Shown piece after piece: positions 1 to 6,196 of a stretch of DNA of 10,969 bases (its first letter is position 1; each line of letters begins with the position of its first letter). The position numbers were made by a program, and so were the translations under genes. The notes under the pieces are model-generated. The model ran no database searches and had not been told where the DNA came from. It saw only the letters and a list, made by a program, of their open reading frames with translations. Source of the stretch: Elusimicrobiota bacterium (GTDB taxonomy: Bacteria > CG03); NCBI GenBank assembly GCA_021161625.1, contig JAGHAG010000136.1, positions 1 through 10,969 of the forward strand. The letters run 5' to 3'.

Positions 1-863
1 AACCCCTTAAAAAAACCGGCGATTGCAAAAACAAAAATAAAAGGAGTGTATTGGAAAAAGAGTTCTTTAAAAAAAATAAAAATCTGAAGAAAAAAGGTCT
101 CCCAAATCGTGTAAAACTCCGAAACCTTGTCAAGTGCGCTTCCATAGGCCTTCCTCATTACTGAATAGAAAAACTGGTTAATTGTCTGGGGGTCTGCCCA
201 GTCAATAACAGGATTTTTTAAACTTCTTATAGGGAGAAAAAGGAAAACACTTGCCCCTAAAAGAAAGAAAAACAACGCTTTTAAAAAATCCTTCAAACTT
301 GTTTTGTGTTTTTTTAAAAAAATCAATGCAAATGACGGTATTGCAAGCACTGAGGTTGGTCTCATCCCAAGAGAAACTCCCCATATAAAAGCAAATAAAA
401 AAAATTTTTTTGGAAAATCATCCATAAAAATTGCAATATAAAAAAGCAGAGCAATAAAAAACAAATCCTGTGTGTAGTTCTCGCAGACAATTGAAAGAAG
501 CCAGAAAACTTTTGAAAAGAGAAAAACAAAACAGAGCAAAAATGCATTTAACATTGAGAGTTTCAATTTCCTTAAAATAGCAAAAAGCAAGACGCAAAAA
601 GCAGAGGAAAAGAAAATTGTCAAAATTCTTGTTCGGTAGGCAGGATTTCCGAAGAGAATTGCCTCATTAAAAAACTTCCCCAGAATTGAATAAAGAGGAT
701 AACCAGGCGGATGGGCAACAGACAAAGTTGCACCCACACAAGCAAGTTCTCCTGTATCTCTGTATGGCTGAACTGTAGGAGCGGAGGTAAAAAGCAGAAA
801 AACAAACGACAGGGCAAAAATTATTTTTTCCAAATTTTTATCCAACAAAAAGGTCATAACCAT
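1..863 (-). CDS. DUF2723 (TMEM260-like) multi-pass membrane glycosyltransferase, N-terminal part
   Basis: The gene is cut by the left window edge. Translating the minus strand from 863 to 1 gives one uninterrupted frame of 287 codons; an in-frame stop at 876-878 bounds it upstream. The protein begins MVMTFLLDKNLEKIIFAL, followed by a hydrophobic helix, then PTVQPYRDTGELACVGATLS and VAHPPGYPLY, the acidic/HPPGYPLY hallmark of DUF2723 in the PMT-like GT-C superfamily. Several Phe/Leu-rich membrane helices follow, then LPIRSLKNPVIDWADPQT, the second family signature. The family is membrane-embedded and is thought to transfer sugar from a polyprenyl-phosphate donor to an extracytoplasmic acceptor; the acceptor here is unknown. 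The start is either ATG 863 or ATG 857: an AGGG lies 4 or 10 bases upstream, and both overlap the end of rimO, as in a coupled operon. The GT2 domain of the gene at 2106-4178 could supply the donor (inference). Confidence 0.85.
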   Translation of the reverse strand, partial: MVMTFLLDKNLEKIIFALSFVFLLFTSAPTVQPYRDTGELACVGATLSVAHPPGYPLYSILGKFFNEAILFGNPAYRTRILTIFFSSAFCVLLFAILRKLKLSMLNAFLLCFVFLFSKVFWLLSIVCENYTQDLFFIALLFYIAIFMDDFPKKFFLFAFIWGVSLGMRPTSVLAIPSFALIFLKKHKTSLKDFLKALFFFLLGASVFLFLPIRSLKNPVIDWADPQTINQFFYSVMRKAYGSALDKVSEFYTIWETFFLQIFIFFKELFFQYTPFIFVFAIAGFFKG

Positions 864-2112
864 CAAGCCCTGAAATCATAAATTCCTTAAATGCTTGCGG
901 TTTCTGCTTTTTTGAGAAAAGAATTCTTCCATCAACCTCAGGTGCCTGAAAAAATGCGTGTCCTTCAAAGGGAGTGTCTATCAAAATTTTTAGCTTTTTC
1001 CCCACAAAATATCTGTTTTTTTCTGCTGTTATTTTCCTCTGAACATCCTGAATATATTGGATTCTCCTTTCTTTTTCTTCTTCCGGGATTTTTCCTTTTA
1101 GTGAAAAAGCAGGTGTCCCTTTTTCAGCAGAGTACTTGAAAAAACTCACCCAGTGAAATTTTAATTTTTTTATGTCCTCAACCAATTTCAAAAATTTCTT
1201 TTCAGTTTCACCAGGGAAACCCACAATAAAGGTTGTTCGGAAAATCGGATTTTTTACTGTTTTTTTTATTCTTTCAATTTTTTTAAACGTTTTTGAAAAA
1301 GGTTCTCTTCTCATTTTTTTAAGAATCACATCATCTGTGTGCTGAAGAGGTATTTCAAAGTATGGCAGAAGGTTTTTGTTTTCCACAAATGCCTCTATAA
1401 TCTCATCATTTATGTGTGAGGGATGCATATACAAAACCCTTATCCATTCAAAACCTGTTCGGGAGATTTCTTTTAAAAGTTTTTTAAGTAAGAACTTCCC
1501 CTTATCCTTTCCGTAAAAAGCCGTATCATTTGCAATTAAAATCAATTCCTTCACACCATATTCTAAAAGCATGCGGGCTTCTTTTAAAATGTCTGAAATG
1601 CTTCTGCTTTTATATGGACCTCTTATGGATGGAATTTTACAATAGGAACAGTTATTGGAACAGCCCTCTGCAATTTTTAAATAGGCATAGGATTTTGGTG
1701 TTGCAAGTAATCTTGGCATAGAAGAAGTGTTTAAGAAGCCTTTTTCCCCGATAAAAATTTTTCTGTTATTCAATTCTTTCAAAATTTCAGGAAGTTTCTT
1801 ATAAGTTGAAAATCCAAAAACACCATCAACTTGCGGGAATTTTTCAAAAACTTCCCTTCCGTGTGAATGTGCCATACAACCCGCAACAATTATTTTTTGG
1901 TCGGACTTTTTAAGGGAACAAACTTTTCTTATCATTGCAAAATTTTCTTCCCTTGCCTCTTCTATGAAAGAGCAGGTTGTTATAATGATGATGTCTGAAA
2001 TTGAAGGAATTGATGAAATTTCAAATCCATTTACAGCAAAAATTCCAGCAAGAGTTTCTGTGTCAACAAGATTTTTTACACATCCCATTGAAATAAAACA
2101 AACCTTCAGCAT
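838..2112 (-). CDS. rimO: Ribosomal protein S12 methylthiotransferase RimO
   Basis: RimO is a radical SAM methylthiotransferase that adds a methylthio group to the conserved aspartate of ribosomal protein S12 in the cytosol. The 424-residue length is normal. The N-terminal UPF0004 domain has the auxiliary-cluster cysteines C11 (in SMGCVKNLVDTET), C47 and C79. The radical SAM triad is C151-x3-C155-x2-C158 in EGCSNNCSYCKIPSIRGPYK. The C-terminal TRAM region carries QAPEVDGR, matching the EAPEVDG motif that separates RimO from the tRNA enzymes MiaB and MtaB. The start is ATG 2112, which overlaps the end of the upstream gene by 7 bases, with AGGGTGGG just before it. The 3' end overlaps the downstream DUF2723 gene. 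The missing part of the assignment is direct proof of substrate; the family call itself is secure. Confidence 0.96.
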   Translation of the reverse strand: MLKVCFISMGCVKNLVDTETLAGIFAVNGFEISSIPSISDIIIITTCSFIEEAREENFAMIRKVCSLKKSDQKIIVAGCMAHSHGREVFEKFPQVDGVFGFSTYKKLPEILKELNNRKIFIGEKGFLNTSSMPRLLATPKSYAYLKIAEGCSNNCSYCKIPSIRGPYKSRSISDILKEARMLLEYGVKELILIANDTAFYGKDKGKFLLKKLLKEISRTGFEWIRVLYMHPSHINDEIIEAFVENKNLLPYFEIPLQHTDDVILKKMRREPFSKTFKKIERIKKTVKNPIFRTTFIVGFPGETEKKFLKLVEDIKKLKFHWVSFFKYSAEKGTPAFSLKGKIPEEEKERRIQYIQDVQRKITAEKNRYFVGKKLKILIDTPFEGHAFFQAPEVDGRILFSKKQKPQAFKEFMISGLDGYDLFVG

Positions 2113-4178
2113 CCCACCCTGACTTTTAATGCAGCCCAGATTCCTTTAACTGCATCAAGGGGTCTTATTTTTTTCCCTTCTTTAAATCCCCGGGGTCTGT
2201 ATGAAATTGGAACCTCTGTTATTTTCACTCCTGCTTTCAAAAGGCGTGAGGTTATCTCACTTTCAATTTCAAAACCTCTTGAGAAAAATGAGAATTTCTT
2301 CAAAATTCGGGCACTCACAACCTTATAACAGGTATAGGCATCTGTCACTTTCTTAAAGAATAGCAAACCAATAACAAAAGAAAGAAATCTATTGCCAAGA
2401 TAATAAGAGAGGTATCTGTAGGGATTTTTTTTCAAAAACCTTGAACCATAAACTGCTGGAAGTTCCTTTTCAAGAGCAAGTTCAATTAAAAACTTAAGTT
2501 CCGAAAATTTGTATTCAAGGTCAGCATCCTGTATTGCAATGTATTTTCCAAGTGCATTTTTTATACCTGTTTTTATTGCCTCGCCTTTGCCCTGATTTTT
2601 TTTGTGGCTTATAACCTTAAATCCATGTTTTCTAACAATTTCAACAGTTCTGTCCTTAGAGCCGTCATCCACAACAAGCACTTCCCACCTATGCGGAATC
2701 TGCTTTACTTCTTTTAAAATCAGTTCAATGGTTTTTTCCTCATTATAGGCAGGAATTATTATTGTCGCATCATAGAGAAAAATTTTATCTTTTATTTTTT
2801 TTGCAAACTCAATTGCCTCTTCTTTTGTTTTCACAATTCCCTCTGCCTGAACTTCTCTTATTCCCTTTAAAAGCAATCCCACAAGCCGTGAAGGTGGTAT
2901 TTTTAAATTTTCCATTATATCCCATCCATTTACAAGAGGTGGTTTTTTTTCTTCTCTGGATTCAATGTAAAAAAATTTAAGAATTTCCCTTGTGAAATTC
3001 ATCTGTTTTGCAATTTCTTTTGGCTGGGGAGAGACAACATCATAGGACATTCTGTCGCAAAGAGAAACAAAAAGAGTTGCTATATGTGCATCGGTTCTAA
3101 AAGAATTAAAAAACCTGAAAAAAGCCCTTTTTGTCGCTCTGCTTGAAAGGTTGGCAGGTCTCATGTGTGAATAAACCGCTTCACACACAAAATTTGTCTC
3201 ATAAAAACTTGCCTTTAATCTTCTCATTATATTCCTCGTAAGAAACTTTCCATTTCTTTCATGTCCAAAAAATCTCAATCTTCCTGAAATACGACAAGCG
3301 CTTAAAGGTTTTCCAATATCGTGAAAAAGACAGGCGATCTTTGTAAGAATTATTCTCTTTTCTGTGAAGTATTCTCTGAGATTCTGCTTAAATTCAAAAA
3401 AATTTTTAAAATCATCTTTTAAAATTTTCTCAAAGGATTTAAGCGTTTCTATTGAGTGTTCAAAAAGCCCTCCTTTGTGATAATAATGTTGTGGGGTGTC
3501 GCTGAATGCTTCAAACTCTTTTGAAATTCTAAAAAAAAGCCCTGCCTTGAAAATTTTTTCAATCCAGATGGAAGAATTTTCGCAGGATAAAATTTTGAAA
3601 ATTTCATCTTTTATTCTCTCACCTGCAACCCTTTTTATGAGAGATGCATCTTTTTTTATCTGCAAAATGGTTTTCTCGTCAATCTTTCCATTTATCTGTG
3701 CTGCAATCCTGAAAGCCCTTATAAGCCTTAAGGGGTCACTGGAAAAAACCTCAACTGATGTCATGCGGACAATTCTTTTTTTTAAATCTTCAATCCCATC
3801 TGTGGGGTCAATAAAATTCTGTGGATTTTTCCATTCATTAATTTTTAAGGCGATTGCATCAACAGTAAAATCCCTTTCAAGAAGATTTGTTTTTATGTCC
3901 CCAAAAAGCGGAGATATGTCAATGTTCCAGATGTTTTGCTTTTTTATGACAACTCTTATGATTTTTCTTTCCTCATCAAGTGGAAACCATGCACAGTGAT
4001 TTAACTCGCTGATTTCTTTTGCTATTTTTATAGGGTCGTCTTTTATCACAATGTCAACATCTGTTGAAATTTTTCCATCTATAATGTCCCTGACAAATCC
4101 ACCAACGAGATAAGCCTCTTTACCCCTGCCAGCAAGAAATTCCAGAGTGTTTGCAATTTCTTCAATTCTGTTTTTCAT
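2106..4178 (-). CDS. CCA-adding tRNA nucleotidyltransferase/HD protein fused to a GT2 polyprenyl-phosphate glycosyltransferase
   Basis: A 690-residue, two-function protein. Residues 1 to about 230 are a class II poly(A) polymerase/CCA-adding domain: LVGGFVRD, the metal-binding DVD, ERDFTVDAIAL, and DPLRLIRAFRIAA with downstream GERIKDEI. An HD domain follows, with EHSIET near residue 239, the LFHDIGKP pair near 285-287, then GHERNG and SHMRP. This half should build or repair tRNA 3'-CCA ends, and HD domains of such enzymes can have phosphohydrolase activity. From about residue 471 a GT2 domain starts abruptly: ATIIIPAYNEEKTIE, VVDDGSKDRT, QDADLEY (the DxD motif), TDAYTCYK, and GFEIESEI...EVPISYRPR...EGKKI. 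This resembles polyprenyl-phosphate mannose/glucose synthases. A soluble tRNA enzyme joined to a lipid-sugar synthase is not a family norm. An A8 run lies exactly at the junction. The start ATG overlaps the oppF-like stop as ATGA, with AAGGAAG upstream. Confidence 0.9.
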   Translation of the reverse strand: MKNRIEEIANTLEFLAGRGKEAYLVGGFVRDIIDGKISTDVDIVIKDDPIKIAKEISELNHCAWFPLDEERKIIRVVIKKQNIWNIDISPLFGDIKTNLLERDFTVDAIALKINEWKNPQNFIDPTDGIEDLKKRIVRMTSVEVFSSDPLRLIRAFRIAAQINGKIDEKTILQIKKDASLIKRVAGERIKDEIFKILSCENSSIWIEKIFKAGLFFRISKEFEAFSDTPQHYYHKGGLFEHSIETLKSFEKILKDDFKNFFEFKQNLREYFTEKRIILTKIACLFHDIGKPLSACRISGRLRFFGHERNGKFLTRNIMRRLKASFYETNFVCEAVYSHMRPANLSSRATKRAFFRFFNSFRTDAHIATLFVSLCDRMSYDVVSPQPKEIAKQMNFTREILKFFYIESREEKKPPLVNGWDIMENLKIPPSRLVGLLLKGIREVQAEGIVKTKEEAIEFAKKIKDKIFLYDATIIIPAYNEEKTIELILKEVKQIPHRWEVLVVDDGSKDRTVEIVRKHGFKVISHKKNQGKGEAIKTGIKNALGKYIAIQDADLEYKFSELKFLIELALEKELPAVYGSRFLKKNPYRYLSYYLGNRFLSFVIGLLFFKKVTDAYTCYKVVSARILKKFSFFSRGFEIESEITSRLLKAGVKITEVPISYRPRGFKEGKKIRPLDAVKGIWAALKVRVGC
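2795..2802 (-). other. A8 homopolymer at the domain junction of the CCA-HD/GT2 fusion
   Basis: On the coding strand the junction reads gc, then eight A, then TAAAAG (residues A459-K460-K461-I462), about ten codons before the GT2 core begins. One A fewer gives an immediate TAA stop; one A more gives TAA four codons after the run. A slipped transcript in either direction would therefore release the nucleotidyltransferase/HD half without the GT2 half. No in-frame ATG, GTG or TTG is present at the GT2 boundary; the nearby ATGATG is out of frame. Slippage is a hypothesis; only the sequence arrangement is seen. Confidence 0.45.
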
Positions 4179-4945
4179 ATAATTGCTTCCTTTAAATATT
4201 GCGTGTAATTGTTTTGCGGAAAATTCAAAACCTTAAAAGTATCTCCTTCCTCTACAATCTCACCATCTTTTAAAACAAAAATTTTATTTGCAATCAAACC
4301 TGCCAGAATAAGGTCGTGCGTTATAAAGAGCATTGCTGTTTTAAATTCTCTGTTTAAATTTTGAAAAATTTTTACAATTTTTGCAGAGGTAGAAACATCA
4401 AGAGAGGATGTAACCTCATCCAGAATCAAATAATTCGGAAACATTGCATAGCTTCTTGCAATCGCAACCCTCTGCGCCTGACCACCTGAAATTTGAGACG
4501 GGAAAGCATTTAAAACTTTTTCATCCAGTGAAAAAATTTCAGCAATTGTTTTTAAATCAAATAAAACATCTCCACTGATTTTTTTCCTTAGAGCTATAAC
4601 TTCGTTTAAAATTGTTTTGACTTTCAGTTTTGGATTTAAACTTGTAAGGGGATTTTGAAAAACAATTCCAACCTTTGTTCCGTAAACTCTTGAAGGAAAA
4701 TTTTGTGCGTTAATTCCATCAATGATAACTTCACCTGAATCTGGTTTTTCAAGTTTTGCAATTATTTTTGCGAGGGTTGACTTGCCACTTCCTGATTCCC
4801 CAACAAGGGCAACAATTTCACCTGGGCACAATTTCAAAGAAACATTTTTCAAGACATGTTTTGGCTGAACTTTCTTAAGAAAAATTCCTTTTTCAACAAA
4901 ATAAACTTTTGAAACATTTTTTACTTCAAGCATTTTCTCTGTCAT
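4175..4945 (-). CDS. ABC transporter ATP-binding protein, oligopeptide/dipeptide type (OppF/DppF-like)
   Basis: A 256-residue nucleotide-binding domain, expected to drive uptake of peptides or a related small solute (nickel and other substrates occur in the family) together with the adjacent ATPase and two permeases. Visible motifs: Walker A GESGSGKST, Q-loop GIVFQNPLTSLNP, signature ISGGQAQRVAIA, Walker B YLILDEVTSSLD, and H-loop ITHD. The C-terminal oligo_HPY extension of full-length OppF proteins is nearly absent: the chain stops at NNYTQYLKEAII. The start is ATG 4945; ATG 4933 (M5, giving MLEVKNVSKVYF) is equally good on homology. The ATG at 4945 lies inside the left copy of the direct repeat flanking the palindromic element. 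No permease or substrate-binding protein is encoded nearby, so substrate and partners remain unknown. Confidence 0.9.
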   Translation of the reverse strand: MTEKMLEVKNVSKVYFVEKGIFLKKVQPKHVLKNVSLKLCPGEIVALVGESGSGKSTLAKIIAKLEKPDSGEVIIDGINAQNFPSRVYGTKVGIVFQNPLTSLNPKLKVKTILNEVIALRKKISGDVLFDLKTIAEIFSLDEKVLNAFPSQISGGQAQRVAIARSYAMFPNYLILDEVTSSLDVSTSAKIVKIFQNLNREFKTAMLFITHDLILAGLIANKIFVLKDGEIVEEGDTFKVLNFPQNNYTQYLKEAII

Positions 4946-4952
4946 TTTTTAT
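4940..4952. repeat. Left direct repeat flanking the palindromic element (candidate target site duplication)
   Basis: TGTCATTT at 4940-4947 is identical to 5244-5251. Extending both copies gives TGTCATTTtTTAT here and TGTCATTTgTTAT at 5244-5256, 12 of 13 identical. The complement contains AAATGACA, which supplies the ATG start of the OppF-like gene on this side and the ATGA stop/start overlap on the other. This is what a target site duplication at an ATGA junction would look like. Confidence 0.6.
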
Positions 4953-4953
4953 G

Positions 4954-4980
4954 GCAGAGCTTCGCTCTGCAACTACATTT
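4954..4980. repeat. Hairpin unit 1 of the element
   Basis: A perfect 7-bp stem, GCAGAGC (4954-4960) and GCTCTGC (4964-4970), with a TTC loop, followed by AACTACATTT. The same stem plus CTACATT pattern recurs four more times in this gap. Confidence 0.75.
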
Positions 4981-4982
4981 TT

Positions 4983-5010
4983 GGCGAATAGTAATTCGCC
5001 CGCTACATTT
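4983..5010. repeat. Hairpin unit 2 of the element
   Basis: A perfect 7-bp stem, GGCGAAT (4983-4989) and ATTCGCC (4994-5000), with a 4-base loop AGTA, followed by CGCTACATTT. The stem sequence differs from unit 1 on both arms, so pairing is kept while sequence varies. Confidence 0.75.
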
Positions 5011-5046
5011 CCGACTTCCGCCTTCTGATCTCTGACTTCTGTTTTA

Positions 5047-5072
5047 GCAAAGCAAGCTTTGCAACTACAATT
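5047..5072. repeat. Hairpin unit 3 of the element
   Basis: A perfect 7-bp inverted repeat, GCAAAGC (5047-5053) and GCTTTGC (5056-5062), separated by AA, followed by AACTACAATT. Confidence 0.75.
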
Positions 5073-5076
5073 ATTG

Positions 5077-5102
5077 GCAGACCAAGGGTCTGCAGCTACA
5101 TT
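5077..5102. repeat. Hairpin unit 4 of the element
   Basis: A perfect 7-bp stem, GCAGACC (5077-5083) and GGTCTGC (5087-5093), with an AAG loop, followed by AGCTACATT. Confidence 0.75.
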
Positions 5103-5106
5103 GCGA

Positions 5107-5209
5107 GTGGTTTCTGCTGGCAGGGCTCTGGGAGCGAGGAACTCAACCCCAGTCCGCAGCGGACGGAGAGCGAGCCATCTCACGCGAGCGTCCCTGACAG
5201 CAGAACCAC
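5107..5209. repeat. Large imperfect inverted repeat with nested palindromes
   Basis: GTGGTTTCTGCTGGCAGGG (5107-5125) pairs with CCCTGACAGCAGAACCAC (5192-5209), with one unpaired base and one mismatch. Smaller palindromes lie between the arms: GCTC-TGG-GAGC (5125-5135) and GTCCGC-A-GCGGAC (5152-5164). The whole could fold into a branched structure in DNA or RNA on either strand. It is the most GC-rich part of the window. Confidence 0.7.
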
Positions 5210-5218
5210 GAGCTTTTA

Positions 5219-5244
5219 GCAGAGCAAGCTTTGCAACTACATTT
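5219..5244. repeat. Hairpin unit 5 of the element
   Basis: Stem GCAGAGC (5219-5225) and GCTTTGC (5228-5234) with one G-T wobble, AA between the arms, followed by AACTACATTT. The unit ends exactly where the right flanking direct repeat begins. Confidence 0.7.
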
Positions 5245-5256
5245 GTCATTTGTTAT
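5244..5256. repeat. Right direct repeat flanking the palindromic element
   Basis: TGTCATTT at 5244-5251 matches the left copy exactly, and 12 of 13 bases match over the extended repeat. Its complement reads ATAACAAATGACA: here the TGA (5246-5248) is the OppD stop and the ATG (5247-5249) overlaps it, which looks like the ancestral start of the OppF-like gene before the insertion. Confidence 0.6.
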
Positions 5257-6196
5257 TTTCAATCCTGTATTTTGCTTCTGGATAAAAGCAAAGCACTTTT
5301 CTTCTTTCTCCCCTGTAAGGGGGGAATTTTTCACAGATGCTCTCTCTTTTATAACACCTTTCAAAAAAAGGACATTTTGAGGTTTTTTGAGAAAGGTCAG
5401 GTGGGTCTCCGGGAATTGGCTCTATTTTTTTATGGGGTTCTGGAATACACTTTAAAAGCGCCTTTGTATAGGGATGCAGAGGATTTTCAAAAACCTCATC
5501 TGTCGGTCCTTCCTCAACAAGAAAACCCCCGTAAAAAATGAAAGTTTTTTTCGTAAGATATCTTATCAGACGCAAATTGTGAGAAATAAAAATCAAAGTG
5601 AGATTCTCGGTCTCCACAATTTTTTTTAAAAGATTTATAATCTTTTTCTGCGTAATGGCATCCAGACTGCTTGTCGGCTCATCTGCAATCAGAACTTTTG
5701 CCTTTAAAAGAAGGGCCCCTGCAATCTGAACCCTCTGAAGCATCCCCCCTGAAAGCTGATGGGGGTAAAGTTCAAGCACTCTTTCTTCAAGCCCAACTTT
5801 TTCAAGGATTTGACTTAAAATTTCCCCTTTATTTTGAAGAGGAGAAAATTCACCAGCAGGAATTTGCTTTTTTATCTTCAAAACAGGATTAAAAGATAAA
5901 TACGGATGCTGGAATATCATTGCAACCTTTTTGCCTCTTATCTGCGAAAGTCTGGCTTCTTTTTCTTTGAGAATTTCCTGCCCATCAACAAAAACCTCTC
6001 CACCCATTGAATAAATCTGCCAGGAATTGAATAATTTTAAAATCCCCCGTGCAAATGTTGATTTTCCACAACCAGATTCTCCTGCTATCCCCACAACATC
6101 CCCTTCCTCTATTTTCAGAGTAACATTATTGAGGGCATAGATTTTTTTGAAAACTCTGTGCCTGTATGTAATGGAGAAATTTCTTGCTTCTATCAT
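5246..6196 (-). CDS. ABC transporter ATP-binding protein, oligopeptide/dipeptide type (OppD/DppD-like)
   Basis: A 316-residue ATPase of the peptide/nickel importer family, typical in length. It shows Walker A GESGCGKST, Q-loop AMIFQHPYLSFNP, signature LSGGMLQRVQIA, Walker B VLIADEPTSSLD and an H-loop in FISHN. The C-terminal oligo_HPY region is complete, with NPLHPYTKALL and then the cysteine pattern CPFFERC...C...C that in some homologues binds an iron-sulfur cluster. It should act at the inner face of the membrane as partner of the OppF-like protein encoded next. The start ATG 6196 overlaps the stop of the preceding MEMO gene by one base (TAATG). Its stop TGA overlaps an ATG that now opens only into the palindromic element. 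No permease gene is present on either side within the window. Confidence 0.92.
   Translation of the reverse strand: MIEARNFSITYRHRVFKKIYALNNVTLKIEEGDVVGIAGESGCGKSTFARGILKLFNSWQIYSMGGEVFVDGQEILKEKEARLSQIRGKKVAMIFQHPYLSFNPVLKIKKQIPAGEFSPLQNKGEILSQILEKVGLEERVLELYPHQLSGGMLQRVQIAGALLLKAKVLIADEPTSSLDAITQKKIINLLKKIVETENLTLIFISHNLRLIRYLTKKTFIFYGGFLVEEGPTDEVFENPLHPYTKALLKCIPEPHKKIEPIPGDPPDLSQKTSKCPFFERCYKRESICEKFPPYRGERRKVLCFYPEAKYRIENNK

Larger units (their letters stand above)
4948..5243. mobile_element. Non-autonomous palindromic element (MITE-like) inserted between the two ABC ATPase genes
   Basis: About 296 bases (or 291, from 4953, if the flanking repeat is 13 bases) of sequence clearly richer in G+C than the A+T-rich genes around it. 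It holds five short hairpin units, each followed by a variant of (A/C)(A/G)CTACATT, a linker of GACTTC/CTGATCTCTGACTTCTG type at 5012-5041, and a larger GC-rich inverted repeat at 5107-5209. It encodes no transposase and no convincing protein, although one minus-strand frame is open across it. The flanking direct repeat suggests insertion by a mechanism that duplicates the target. Simple terminal inverted repeats are not evident, so transposition by a known family cannot be asserted; it could also be a repeat cluster grown by local duplication. Confidence 0.6.

Noticed and set aside
1..817. Several short minus-strand frames suggesting a degraded gene
   Set aside because: The correct frame is fully open from 863 to base 1 and carries two DUF2723 signatures. 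The short frames are shadows, and the gene is cut by the window edge, not broken.
3496..3999. 167-codon plus-strand frame
   Set aside because: It lies antisense within the nucleotidyltransferase gene, where the minus strand carries well-conserved motifs. It is a shadow frame.
4954..5234. Intrinsic terminators in the hairpin units
   Set aside because: None of the stems is followed by a T-run on the minus strand, the direction of transcription.
4953..5244. CRISPR-like array
   Set aside because: The repeated units are hairpins with variable stems, irregular spacing and no constant direct repeat separated by unique spacers of even length.
4926..5249. 107-codon minus-strand frame as a protein gene
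   Set aside because: It is almost entirely translated palindromic repeat, has repeated CSCKAC-type strings, and shows no family resemblance. It is treated only as a possible coupling frame.
5143..5364. 73-codon minus-strand frame overlapping the OppD end
   Set aside because: It is an alternative frame of the OppD tail that then runs into the repeat element. The OppD frame has the conserved cysteine-rich end.
5059..5541. 160-codon plus-strand frame
   Set aside because: It runs through the repeat element and then antisense to the OppD gene, whose frame is clearly coding. No plausible protein features.
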